This document shows positions 39,901 through 47,503 of a DNA stretch of 60,477 nucleotides, in pieces. The notes under the pieces were generated by a model, which was not told the DNA's origin, made no database searches, and saw nothing but the letters and a program-made list of their open reading frames with translations. The stretch covers positions 1-60,477 of the forward strand of contig NZ_ASSJ01000085.1 of NCBI RefSeq assembly GCF_000473895.1. The letters run 5' to 3'. The stretch's first letter is position 1; every line of letters starts with the position of its first letter. The translations under genes and the position numbers were made by a program. This stretch comes from Rubidibacter lacunae KORDI 51-2. Its GTDB lineage: Bacteria; Cyanobacteriota; Cyanobacteriia; Cyanobacteriales; Rubidibacteraceae.

Positions 39901-40010
39901 ACTTCCTGGAACCAAAGCACTTCAGCCGTCGTGCGAACTGCAAGTTCGCCCAGGAGCAAGGTGCCGACAACGGCGAGGGCAAGGCGCGCGAGGCGGTTCT
40001 GGAACAGCAT
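36981..40010 (-). CDS. UPF0182 family large membrane protein
   Basis: A 1009-residue protein from ATG 40010 (MLFQNRLARLALAVVG). The first ~370 residues hold about seven hydrophobic helices, including segments with LLVVVVLAIAISLLMLHYL-type character and a conserved NFFIGGLFWY. The remainder is a large soluble domain of the UPF0182/COG1615 family (LNRDPEADLTADD-like DPEADLTADDLRR, then DMDRYTLLRNPLAGDP, HMTDPQVFYNREDQW, and MPFAPTERNNM), ending in a disordered, acidic and proline-rich tail. The family is widespread in cyanobacteria and actinobacteria with no settled role. The longer open frame to 40109 adds 33 residues of unlikely sequence. Confidence 0.93.
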   Translation of the reverse strand: MLFQNRLARLALAVVGTLLLGELAVRTTAEVLWFQEVGYLPLLLLRMGTQAGLWLAIAIGSAVFLLGNLELAERCICPDATTAIPASDRARGAGVSVGSMRLRVLLPVVVVLAIAISLLMLHYLQIGGSFFRTDWSLPPAGSAISVPGNPENYTLPTSLGERPLFEVSFLRRLWQQLTTAAVSTLGAIAFVMLVLMRHRLILRAVAVLLSIFFASIVAANWTRVLLFLHAQPFERVEPLFGRDIGFYVFKLPIWELLNFFIGGLFWYALLSASLIYLLAGNSISQGKFLGFSYPQLRHLYFLGSVVSMMLAVRHALARFELLYSARGVTYGASYTDIAVQLPTETVLSLIAASTAIWLMLRATPLLGRRRILGRSPWVGLALYVCALLLGATLSPVVQRVNVQPNELDRELSYIERSIKLTRAAFGLDAIDVQTFDPEADLTADDLRRNSRTIRNIRLWDARTLLATNRQLQQIRLYYKFPDADMDRYTLLRNPLAGDPTTERQQVLISARELDFSAVPAQAQTWLNKHLIYTHGYGFTLSPVNQVGEGGLPEYFVKDIATGAEAGDLETASESIRDSIPIGLPRIYFGELTDTYILTNTRKLELDFPSGEDNVYTTYAGSGGISVGSLQRRLLFASYLKDWQMLLTRNLTPDTMLLMRRNIKQRIQAIAPFLRFDGDPYLVTADTGSAADRESQNYLKWIVDAYTISDRYPYSDPGKYTFNYIRNSVKIVVDAYNGDVTFYLADPTDPIARAWSDIFPDMFVPLDAMPEPLSVHIRYPLNLFQVQAEQLLAYHMTDPQVFYNREDQWQIPREVYGSKVQSVKPDYLIMKLPMEKAEEFVLLMPFAPTERNNMIAWLAGRSDGRNYGKQLLYQFPRQRLIFGPEQIEALINQDPIISQQIALWDRQGSRAVQGDLLVIPIERSLLYVEPVYLEAESNSLPTLVRVIVVFENRIAMANTLEGALQAIFEPGAIGVDDGEDLGLESSTTPIVRPVESLPEDTAIPSLPDNP

Positions 40011-40117
40011 GGTCGATTGAGTGCGAGCGATCGCGCTGCGGTTACGGCACCCGTGCAGCCCGGAGACGCGATCTCGTTGGAATGATTGCAGCTTACTGCA
40101 GCTTGGCAATACTGAGG

Positions 40118-40360
40118 TTACTTCAGCTTGGCTCGTTGCTGCTGTGCCAGCTCGGAATTAAGCGCTTCGTACTCCCTTGCGTCAATTTCGTCCCAACGGT
40201 CGGCATCGGCGAGCGTTGCTGCGTCGCGTTTGGGGGCCGCGAGGCAAGGTGAAATTGCCGCTGTTCTGGTGTCGCCGCTGGCTCGCTTGCGTTCGGCATC
40301 GCCATCGTACTCAAGTGTCGCTTACCGAAAGCAATCGCCACCGACTCCATCAATTTCTGC
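40118..40360 (-). pseudogene. Possible frameshifted small gene upstream of UPF0182
   Basis: In one leftward frame the DNA reads LADADRWDEIDAREYEALNS with ELAQQQRAKLK and a stop at 40118, which looks like a real protein C-terminus, but the frame has no start codon. In the neighbouring frame, just upstream, WLQKLMESVAIAFGKRHL looks like a matching N-terminal part. One frameshift near 40300-40320 would join them into about 75 codons. The family is not recognised; a sequence error or chance is also possible. Confidence 0.3.
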
Positions 40361-40573
40361 AGCCATGGGGAAGCTGCTGGCGAGCGCCAGCGCGATCGCC
40401 TCCGCTAAGCAAATGCTTGAACGCTTGTGGTTTGTCAATAATTCGGAAATGGATACTTGACAAACGGACATTCGATCTTATTCTTCAAGACCCGCAAACA
40501 GCACGATTCTGGGGCATAAAGTGCCCTCGACCGGCGGGTAGGAGTGCAGCTGCCAAGCCATGGCGGGCAGGCG
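40361..40573. other. Spacer between UPF0182 region and hemA
   Basis: Together with the possible broken gene at 40118-40360 this forms the 563-base interval downstream of hemA. Apart from that degenerate frame I see no gene, and no obvious terminator for hemA. Confidence 0.35.
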
Positions 40574-41863
40574 CTAGCCATACTGCTGTTCGCTTACATC
40601 CAACTTAAACAACAGCTGCAGCGACTGTAGGGTACGGCGGCGCATTTCGATGTCTTGCTGGGCGCGCAGCTCGACCATCGGCTCGTGCAAAATTTTGTTG
40701 ACGATGCCGCGCGTTAGCGCTTCGATGGTTTCCTTGTGCTTCTCGGCAAATTCCGTTCCCAGGCGCGATAGGGCTTTTTCAAGTTCCTGTTCGCGAATCG
40801 TCTCGACTTTCTCGCGCAGGCAGCTGATCGTGGGCACGGCATCCAGCGATCGCTGCCAAAGTTCGTAGGCGCGCACTTCCTCTTCGAGCAACACTTCGGC
40901 TTCGCGGGCCATCTGACGGCGGCTCTCGGCGTTCTTCGCCACGACAGCTTTGAGGTCGTCGACATTAAACGCATCGACCTGAGGTAACTCGCCGACATCT
41001 TCGCTGACATTGCGCGGTACGGCAATGTCGCATAGCAACAAGCGGCAGTCGGGGGCAAGGGCAGCTTCGATTTTGGCGCGATCGAGCAGCGGTTCGCTGG
41101 CCGCAGTGCTCGTGAAAGCAATATCGCTGGTGGCGACGACTTCGATCAGCTCGGACAGCTCGCACAACTGTAAATTGGCAGCGGGGAACTGAGCGGCAAG
41201 TTCGTTGGCGCGCTGGCGCGAGCGGTTGACGATCGCGATTTGCGTCGCGCCCTTGGAGAGTAAGTGCTGCACTAGCAATCGCGCCATCTTGCCCGCACCG
41301 ATAATGGCAATGCGACAGCGACCGAGGTCGGGCACTTGGGTTTGGGCGAGCTCAACCGCGGCAGAGCTGATCGACATCGCACCCGTCCCGATATTGGTTT
41401 CGCTGCGGACGCGCTTGCCGGCGGCGAGTGCCTGCTTGAAGAGACGATCGAGCAAGCGCCCGAGCCCTTTATGCTTTTGGGCGAGCTTGTGACCGTGCTT
41501 GACTTGGGCGAGGATCTGCCCTTCTCCAAGCACGAGGCTATCAAGACCGGCGGACACGCGCATCAGGTGGCGAGTAGCATCCTGATGCAGCAAAACAAAG
41601 AGATGGCGGCGCAGTTGCGATAAGGGGAGCCCCCCGCGTTCGGCCAGGAACTGAGACACCTCGCGGACGCCCTGCTGGCATTCGCGAACGGCAGCGTAAA
41701 TTTCAAGCCGGTTGCAGGTGCTGAGAATTGCCACCTCTTCGACATGGGGCAATTGGCCAAGCTGGGCGATCGCGCCCTCCACGGCATGGTCTTGAATACT
41801 GAGCTTTTCTCGGACGTGGACGGGGGCAGTACGGTGGCTGAGTCCGACGACAACGATTCGCAT
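40574..41863 (-). CDS. hemA: Glutamyl-tRNA reductase
   Basis: First committed enzyme of C5-pathway tetrapyrrole synthesis, reducing glutamyl-tRNA to glutamate-1-semialdehyde for heme, chlorophyll and bilins. Length 429 residues. The start is [15 protein letters not shown]; the catalytic cysteine is C50 in [10 protein letters not shown]. The NADPH-binding domain has [17 protein letters not shown] and [15 protein letters not shown], and the C-terminal dimerisation domain is the long helical end (TLQSLQLLF). Located near hemF and a bilin lyase gene, on the opposite strand to them. Confidence 0.97.
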   Translation of the reverse strand: MRIVVVGLSHRTAPVHVREKLSIQDHAVEGAIAQLGQLPHVEEVAILSTCNRLEIYAAVRECQQGVREVSQFLAERGGLPLSQLRRHLFVLLHQDATRHLMRVSAGLDSLVLGEGQILAQVKHGHKLAQKHKGLGRLLDRLFKQALAAGKRVRSETNIGTGAMSISSAAVELAQTQVPDLGRCRIAIIGAGKMARLLVQHLLSKGATQIAIVNRSRQRANELAAQFPAANLQLCELSELIEVVATSDIAFTSTAASEPLLDRAKIEAALAPDCRLLLCDIAVPRNVSEDVGELPQVDAFNVDDLKAVVAKNAESRRQMAREAEVLLEEEVRAYELWQRSLDAVPTISCLREKVETIREQELEKALSRLGTEFAEKHKETIEALTRGIVNKILHEPMVELRAQQDIEMRRRTLQSLQLLFKLDVSEQQYG

Positions 41864-42235
41864 GGTTCTCCAGGGAGTTCTCGTCTGCGCGGGAAGCGCT
41901 GTGGTGTTAAAAACAGCAATGAATGCAAGGCGGGATGACTGCGATTGCCTCTAGCAAGACGCACAGCCTAACTCAGAACTGTAAAGGCGAATGGGGTAAT
42001 ATCGAAAGGTTTCGCAAACTTCCGCAATCAAAAGTTAGGCAAGTTAGTGCTTGCCCCAACTACTGGTTTGCCCAAGTAAGTGGAGGTCGGCATTTCCAGC
42101 GAGCAGACGGTCGCGAGCTGCAACCGTTGCCGAGCATGCTGCTATCCACTTCCTGCTAGCAAGATTGTGGCGCGGGCGAACCCCATTCGTTCTGAGCATT
42201 GCCCGAATGCAGGTCGAATGCAGCTGCTAGTAGGG
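41864..42235. other. Region upstream of hemA
   Basis: 372 bases holding the presumptive hemA promoter and leader and the 3' flank of the SRPBCC gene. No gene or structured RNA was recognised. Confidence 0.4.
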
Positions 42236-42736
42236 CTAAGCCAACGCTTCTTCACCACCTGCCAGAGCGCGTTCTGCCGAGCGCGCTAGAGCTGCCGCCA
42301 CCCGCGCAGCGTAGGGTTGGATCATCCACCAAAGCAGCGGGGATAGCCACCCGCGCAGCGTAATCGAACAAGAAACAAAGGTGCCGATTAGCGTGGACTC
42401 TACCCGATACGTAACGCGATTCTCCAGTCCCGGAATCGCGAGCACGCGCAAGCTCAGCAGTTCGCCGGGGCAAACGCGCTCTACAAAGACGCGAACGGGG
42501 ATTGGCGTCAGGCGCGTGACGACTTGGTAAATCAACCCTGGCTTGGCTAGCAGGCCTCGCGGTGCATTGGTGTGGCGGACGAGTGGGTTCCACGAGGCGT
42601 CGGCGAGGTTGACGAGTTTCTCCCACAAAACGTCCACGGGCGCATTGCTGAGCGCGCGATACGTTTTGAATAGTGAAAAGTGGCAGGACAGTTGCCCCTT
42701 CTGGGCAAATAACTTGAGGGAAAAGTTGAGAATCAC
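42236..42736 (-). CDS. SRPBCC family (START-like) protein
   Basis: A 166-residue protein of the polyketide cyclase/dehydrase-like SRPBCC fold that binds hydrophobic ligands. The start is GTG at 42736 (reads ILNFSLKLFAQKGQLSCHFS), decided by a perfect AGGAGG six bases upstream. Fold-like features include APVDVLWEKLVNLADASWNPLV at the N-terminus, a long central beta region (VERVCPGELLSLRV, FVSCSITLRG), and a C-terminal helix over the pocket (ARVAAALARSAERALAGG). The ligand is unknown; closeness to hemA/hemF is only suggestive. Confidence 0.82.
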   Translation of the reverse strand: MILNFSLKLFAQKGQLSCHFSLFKTYRALSNAPVDVLWEKLVNLADASWNPLVRHTNAPRGLLAKPGLIYQVVTRLTPIPVRVFVERVCPGELLSLRVLAIPGLENRVTYRVESTLIGTFVSCSITLRGWLSPLLWWMIQPYAARVAAALARSAERALAGGEEALA

Positions 42737-43044
42737 GCTGCGCCTCCTGCGGTTGCGCCCCAAACGGGTAATTTATTCTAGGGTATGCACTCGATCGTGG
42801 CGGCAGCCTTTAAGGCAGGTTTGCAAGTGTTTGGAAAAATTTACCCGACGAATGGCGATTGTCTCCCAAGACCCCAATCGACACGGTAGCGTTGTCTATG
42901 GAACCTCCTTTGGTTTTTCTTGCGTTTTAGCTGCAGCCAAGTTCGTAGCAGCCATGTAGTGCAACTAACCCGCACCGAGCCTGCGCCATCAATTCGGTTT
43001 CAGATTGCTTGCTTTTGTTTCAGATAGCCGTTAGCAAAATAATC
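42737..43044. other. Divergent spacer before hemF
   Basis: About 300 bases between the SRPBCC gene and hemF, which are divergent; both promoters should lie here. A TTG-started extension of the hemF frame covers the end of it. No other feature was recognised. Confidence 0.4.
42743..42748 (-). promoter_or_regulatory. Strong Shine-Dalgarno site of the SRPBCC gene
   Basis: AGGAGG on the minus strand, six bases before the GTG at 42734-42736. It is a full match to the anti-Shine-Dalgarno core and rules out the longer open frame starting at 42763. Confidence 0.85.
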
Positions 43045-44073
43045 GTGACGACCCAGACAACTACATCCCCAACTCCAGCTGCACCGCCGACCGATGCTCG
43101 TACCCGTGTCGGGCAATTTATGCGCCAGCTCCAGGACGAAATTTGCACAGCCTTGGAAACTCTAGATGGCGGCGATCGCGGCTTTCGTGAAGATAGCTGG
43201 GAGCGTCCCGGCGGCGGTGGTGGGCGATCGCGGGTGTTGAGTGCGGGCAATTTGTTCGAGCAGGGCGGCGTGAATTTCTCCGAAGTCTTCGGCGATCGCC
43301 TCCCGCCTTCGATTCTCAAGCAACGCCCCGAAGCTGAAGGACACGGATTCTACGCCACGGGCACGTCGATGGTGCTGCACCCGCACAGTCCCTATGTCCC
43401 GACAGTTCACCTGAATTACCGCTACTTTGAGGCAGGTCCGGTGTGGTGGTTTGGCGGCGGCGCGGATCTGACGCCCTATTATCCATTTGCCGAAGATGCC
43501 GCCCATTTTCACCGCACGTTTCAGCAGGCTTGCGACACACACCACCCCGAGTACTATCCGACATTCAAGCGTTGGTGCGATGAATACTTCTACCTCAAGC
43601 ACCGCCAGGAAACGCGGGGTGTTGGTGGGATATTCTTCGACTACCAAGACGGACGCGGCAAGCTCTATCGCGGTACGCACGCTGAGGGTGTGGCGGCAGC
43701 CTACAGCGAGGGCCGGGGCGAGTTAGAACCGCGCGACTGGGAACAGTTATTTGCCTTCGTTCGAGATTGCGGGCAGGCGTTCTTGCCAGCCTATACACCG
43801 ATCGCCGAGCGGCGACGCGATCGCTCCTACGGCGATCGCGAGCGGCAGTTCCAGCTCTATCGGCGCGGGCGCTACGTCGAGTTCAATTTGGTGTACGACC
43901 GGGGCACGATCTTCGGTCTGCAAACCAACGGCCGCACGGAATCGATTTTGATGTCCCTCCCGCCTTTGGTGCGTTGGGAATACGAATACCAACCGGAACC
44001 GAGCTCGCCCGAAGCGGAACTCTACAATACCTTTCTCAAGCCCCAAGATTGGGCAACCTGGTCGCCGACTTAG
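43045..44073 (+). CDS. hemF: Oxygen-dependent coproporphyrinogen III oxidase
   Basis: Converts coproporphyrinogen III to protoporphyrinogen IX with O2. About 342 residues from the GTG at 43045; a TTG 36 nt upstream and the ATG of [13 protein letters not shown] are alternative starts. Family blocks are clear: [79 protein letters not shown], and [10 protein letters not shown]...[13 protein letters not shown]. The conserved histidines and [12 protein letters not shown] active-site loops are present. It begins a short rightward stretch with the CpcS/CpeS lyase gene. Confidence 0.95.
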   Translation: MTTQTTTSPTPAAPPTDARTRVGQFMRQLQDEICTALETLDGGDRGFREDSWERPGGGGGRSRVLSAGNLFEQGGVNFSEVFGDRLPPSILKQRPEAEGHGFYATGTSMVLHPHSPYVPTVHLNYRYFEAGPVWWFGGGADLTPYYPFAEDAAHFHRTFQQACDTHHPEYYPTFKRWCDEYFYLKHRQETRGVGGIFFDYQDGRGKLYRGTHAEGVAAAYSEGRGELEPRDWEQLFAFVRDCGQAFLPAYTPIAERRRDRSYGDRERQFQLYRRGRYVEFNLVYDRGTIFGLQTNGRTESILMSLPPLVRWEYEYQPEPSSPEAELYNTFLKPQDWATWSPT

Positions 44074-44157
44074 GCAACCGAGCAGCAGGCAGGCCGCCTG
44101 CGATCCCGGTCCGGCAGGCTGTGCGGACGCGGTAACAAGCTTCACAATCGTTATTTC

Positions 44158-44694
44158 ATGGACATCAGGGAATTCTGCGAGCAAAGCACTGGCACGTGGT
44201 TCGTCCAGCGCACTCACTACGATATCGACGGACAGACACTCGACAGCGGGAAAGCAGATATTGCTGCCGAGCTAGTTGGGATGAGCGACCCACAGGTGGC
44301 GCAGCTATGTCAGCGAGCAGGTATCGCGCCGGAAGCTGGTTGGATTTGCGTTAAAACCAGTTGGGACACCGCTCCCGATCCGGCTAAACCTAAAGCAACT
44401 GGAAGCGCGCTGCTTCTGTTGCTACCAGATGCCGACGGTCCGGATGTTACCGGACAAACGGGGCGGATCGTGCACGCCAACCTTCGAGAGCTAGACAGCA
44501 GCGATGCGCTGGCGAGCGGCAGCTACCGCTTGGCGACCGATGCTCTCAGCTTGACGATCGCGACCGAGAGCGTGCTGTGGGAAGAACGCATCTGGTTTGC
44601 CAACTCCAACTTGCGCATGCGGACGGTGCACAAGCGCGTCGGCGATCGCGTGCAGGCGGCATTCTATTCAGAGATCCGGCGCGTCGGCACCTGA
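44158..44694 (+). CDS. Phycobiliprotein lyase, CpcS/CpeS family
   Basis: Attaches bilin chromophores to cysteines of phycobiliprotein subunits. Length 178 residues with the family pattern FCEQSTGTWFVQRTHYDID at the N-terminus, beta-strand segments around AGWICVKTSWD, and the signature ERIWFANSNLRMRT near the C-terminus. Lipocalin-like S-type lyase; subtype (CpcS versus CpeS, phycocyanobilin versus phycoerythrobilin) cannot be decided here. It lies 84 nt after hemF on the same strand, and its last 27 bases overlap the end of a convergent gene. Confidence 0.9.
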   Translation: MDIREFCEQSTGTWFVQRTHYDIDGQTLDSGKADIAAELVGMSDPQVAQLCQRAGIAPEAGWICVKTSWDTAPDPAKPKATGSALLLLLPDADGPDVTGQTGRIVHANLRELDSSDALASGSYRLATDALSLTIATESVLWEERIWFANSNLRMRTVHKRVGDRVQAAFYSEIRRVGT

Positions 44695-45147
44695 TGAGTG
44701 GTATACAATCGCCTTTAATTTGCGATAGGACTGCGAGCGAGCGGTAGCCGATACAGAGTGCTCGACCCGATCGCCCCCGTTAGCGCCGGTTGCCCAGCCG
44801 GTAGTGTCCGCATCGATGTACGGTGGGAGTTCGAGTGCTGGGATACGATTCGCTGACAAGTCAGTATCAACGATATCCTCCGGCGATGGGGCTAGTACGT
44901 GGCGGCAAACCATGCGTTCGAATTCGCCCGTAAAGTGGCATCGTGCTTGACCGCTCCGCGCCCAGGTTGTCAGAATCTGCTCGATGGAAACGGCTTTGTA
45001 GCGTCCCTGGTAGAGTGCCTCGATCGCTGCCAGGCGCGTCCAAGCCGTAGAGAAGCGCATGCACCAACCGGCAACCAGCTTAGGAGCCGTGGTTCCTTGG
45101 AAGTCGAAGCCGTAGTGTCTGATGAAGTCGATGATGGTATTCTGCAT
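44668..45147 (-). CDS. Conserved cyanobacterial hypothetical protein
   Basis: A 159-residue protein from ATG 45147 (MQNTIIDFIRHYGFDFQGTT); the open frame extends upstream without conserved look. The part up to about residue 80 (WTRLAAIEALYQGRYKAVSI, EQILTTWARSGQARCHFTGEFERMVCR) strongly resembles a cyanobacterial family I have seen as hypothetical, with a variable C-terminal half. It is convergent with the bilin lyase gene, overlapping it by 27 nt. Confidence 0.75.
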   Translation of the reverse strand: MQNTIIDFIRHYGFDFQGTTAPKLVAGWCMRFSTAWTRLAAIEALYQGRYKAVSIEQILTTWARSGQARCHFTGEFERMVCRHVLAPSPEDIVDTDLSANRIPALELPPYIDADTTGWATGANGGDRVEHSVSATARSQSYRKLKAIVYHSSGADAPDL

Positions 45148-45439
45148 TCGCTGCACCCCGACTGTGGCGCGACCATCGTTACTGTCCGGTTCGCCACCCC
45201 TACTGCGAATTGTCAAAGAGGACTTGTCGCATTTGCGGAGATAGTGTATTTTAACCTGCTTTGCGCCCGAACTCCAGTCCACCTGCGGCACAGGCGAGTA
45301 ATATCGATATCAGAGAGCTCATTGGCTCGCCGTCCGCAAGTCGCAGCGAGTGCTATCATCCCTGCGGAATCTCTCACAGCTTCAGTAGCTACCGCTAGTA
45401 CTCGCGAACGACCCACGCATATCATTTGCGCGATCGCCC

Positions 45440-46570
45440 ATGATTGAAGTCGAGCATCTAAGCAAGGTTTACGGTTCCACCCCAGCACTCAGGGACGTGA
45501 CGTTTTCGGTTGAGCCGGGTGAAGTCCTCGGGTTCCTGGGTCCGAACGGCGCAGGCAAAACTACCACGATGCGCATCCTCTCGGGCTACATGCCGGCAAC
45601 GACAGGAACGGCACGTGTGGCCGGCTTCGACGTTCACGATGACTCCATGGCCGTGCGCAAGCACATTGGCTATTTGCCGGAAACCCCACCGCTGCACCCT
45701 GATATGAGCGTTGAGGGGTATTTGTATTTTGTGGCACGGATTAAAGGCGTACCGGCCGGCGATCGCGCGGCTAAAGTTACCTCGGCGATCGGGCGCTGCG
45801 GACTCGCCGACCGCCGCTATCAGCTCATCCACAAGTTATCCAAGGGCTATCGCCAGCGCGTTGGGATTGCCCAGGCGATCGTTCACGACCCGCCAGTCAT
45901 CATTCTCGACGAGCCGACAGTCGGGCTCGACCCGCGCCAGATCGTCGAAGTGCGCAACTTGGTTCGCAGCTTTGCCGGCGAGCGCACCGTCGTTATTTCG
46001 ACGCATATCTTGCCCGAAGTGAGCATGACCTGCAATCGCGTCGCGATCGTGGCGAATGGGCGGGTTGTGGCAACCGACAAGCCTGAAAACCTTCTAGCAC
46101 GTCTCTGCGGCAAAGCCAACGACTATGACATCGAACTAGACGGCGATTTGCCAGCTGTCCTCCCGCACCTTCAGGCAATCCCAGGAGTTGCAGAAATCTC
46201 GGTCCAGTTGCTGCCCAACGGGCGCTCCCGCCTGCGGGCGAGCTGCACGCCCGAGTGCGAGCCGGGCAAAGATCTTGCCGCAGCTATCGTAACGAGCGGT
46301 TTGGGCTTGCACGAACTGCGGCGAACGCGTCCGTCTCTGGAGGATGCATTCTTGCAGCTAACCACGCGCGAAAACCTTGCTGATAGTGAAGCCGGTGGTT
46401 TGGACGGCGATATCGATAGCGAATCAGCGGCGATCGCACCGGACGCCAAATCCGCCGGCGACCCAAGCGCGCGCGGTACGACCGAGCCGGACACCGACCG
46501 AGGGGTTGGCTCGATGACGATGGCGACCGGGGACGATACCGCTCGCGCTGAGGATGACAGAGCAACCTGA
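45440..46570 (+). CDS. ABC transporter ATP-binding protein (GldA/CcmA-like)
   Basis: A 376-residue ATPase of an ABC-2 type exporter. Walker A is GPNGAGKTTT, the signature is LSKGYRQRVGIAQAI, Walker B is VIILDEPTVGLDP and the switch histidine is in ISTHILPEV. Residues after about 305 are a Gly/Asp/Ser-rich disordered tail (ESAAIAPDAKSAGDPSARG) not seen in most relatives. It heads a three-gene rightward unit with a permease and a GldG-like protein, the arrangement of the GldA-GldF-GldG system. Confidence 0.93.
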   Translation: MIEVEHLSKVYGSTPALRDVTFSVEPGEVLGFLGPNGAGKTTTMRILSGYMPATTGTARVAGFDVHDDSMAVRKHIGYLPETPPLHPDMSVEGYLYFVARIKGVPAGDRAAKVTSAIGRCGLADRRYQLIHKLSKGYRQRVGIAQAIVHDPPVIILDEPTVGLDPRQIVEVRNLVRSFAGERTVVISTHILPEVSMTCNRVAIVANGRVVATDKPENLLARLCGKANDYDIELDGDLPAVLPHLQAIPGVAEISVQLLPNGRSRLRASCTPECEPGKDLAAAIVTSGLGLHELRRTRPSLEDAFLQLTTRENLADSEAGGLDGDIDSESAAIAPDAKSAGDPSARGTTEPDTDRGVGSMTMATGDDTARAEDDRAT

Positions 46571-46651
46571 TTTTTGCACCCGGCGCATTAAAGTAAGTTC
46601 GACCTGTTAGACCGACTGGATCCACGCTCGCTTGTCGTACCAGATAATCCG

Positions 46652-47443
46652 ATGCTATCGAACGTACTTGCTATTTACCGACGCGAATTGCAAAGCTATT
46701 TCAGCTCGCCCCTTTCATACCTCATAGCAGCATTTTTCTGGTTGCTGTCGGGGTTCTTCTTTGTTGCTTTTCTCCTCGGTCCCGAGGGTTTGATCCAGCA
46801 GGTGGCGCAGCGCGATCAACTCGGTGCCAACCTCCCGCCGATCGATGTGGCGTACGAGCTGCTGCGCGCGTTTCTGGGCGTGATGGGGTCGCTAGTCCTT
46901 TTCGTGATGCCGATGCTGTCCATGGGACTATATGCCGAGGAACGCAAACGCGGCACTCTGGAGTTGCTGGCTACCTCGCCGATCGCCAACTGGACGGTCG
47001 CCTTGGGCAAACTGCTCGGAGTCGTCACGTTCTTTACGGCCATGGTTGCACCGCTGTTGATCTACGAGGCGATCGCCTTCAGTGCGGCATCTCCGCCGCT
47101 ACCGCCCCAGGTGCCGCTGCTGGGACATTTTGGTTTGATTCTGTTGGCGGCCTCAATCTTGTCATTGGGCATGTTCGTGTCGTCCCTCACAGAAAGCACG
47201 TTGCTTGCAGCTGTGGGGACCTTCGTGCTGGTGTTGTTCTTGTGGCTAATTGACATCGTCGCCGACCGCGTTGGCGGACCGGCCGGCGCGGCGATCGCCC
47301 ACCTCTCGCTGCTTGACAACTACAACACTCTAGTGCAAGGCATCTTCGATCTCGGCAGCGTGACGCTATTTGCTAGCTATATCGCCCTCGGGGTATTCCT
47401 AACCGCTCAATACATCGAAACCCTGCGATTTTCCCGCCGCTAG
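46652..47443 (+). CDS. ABC-2 type transporter permease (GldF-like)
   Basis: A 263-residue integral membrane protein with about six hydrophobic helices (SPLSYLIAAFFWLLSGFFFVAF, LLLFVMPMLSMGLYAEE, and others) and the conserved RKRGTLELLATSPI segment of gliding-type permeases. It lies 81 nt after the ATPase gene and 60 nt before the GldG-like gene, so the three should form one complex. In bacteria with gliding the trio is needed for motility or secretion; a cyanobacterial function is not established. Confidence 0.9.
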   Translation: MLSNVLAIYRRELQSYFSSPLSYLIAAFFWLLSGFFFVAFLLGPEGLIQQVAQRDQLGANLPPIDVAYELLRAFLGVMGSLVLFVMPMLSMGLYAEERKRGTLELLATSPIANWTVALGKLLGVVTFFTAMVAPLLIYEAIAFSAASPPLPPQVPLLGHFGLILLAASILSLGMFVSSLTESTLLAAVGTFVLVLFLWLIDIVADRVGGPAGAAIAHLSLLDNYNTLVQGIFDLGSVTLFASYIALGVFLTAQYIETLRFSRR

Positions 47444-47503
47444 CTTGGCGCTACCCACCCGCACTTACCCGCATTCAGTCAGACTATTAGCGAGATTCGA
47501 CGG

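Noticed and set aside
38698-39915. 405-codon leftward frame inside UPF0182 gene
   Set aside because: Alternative frame of the same strand with Arg/Ala-rich artefactual composition; the UPF0182 frame is conserved.
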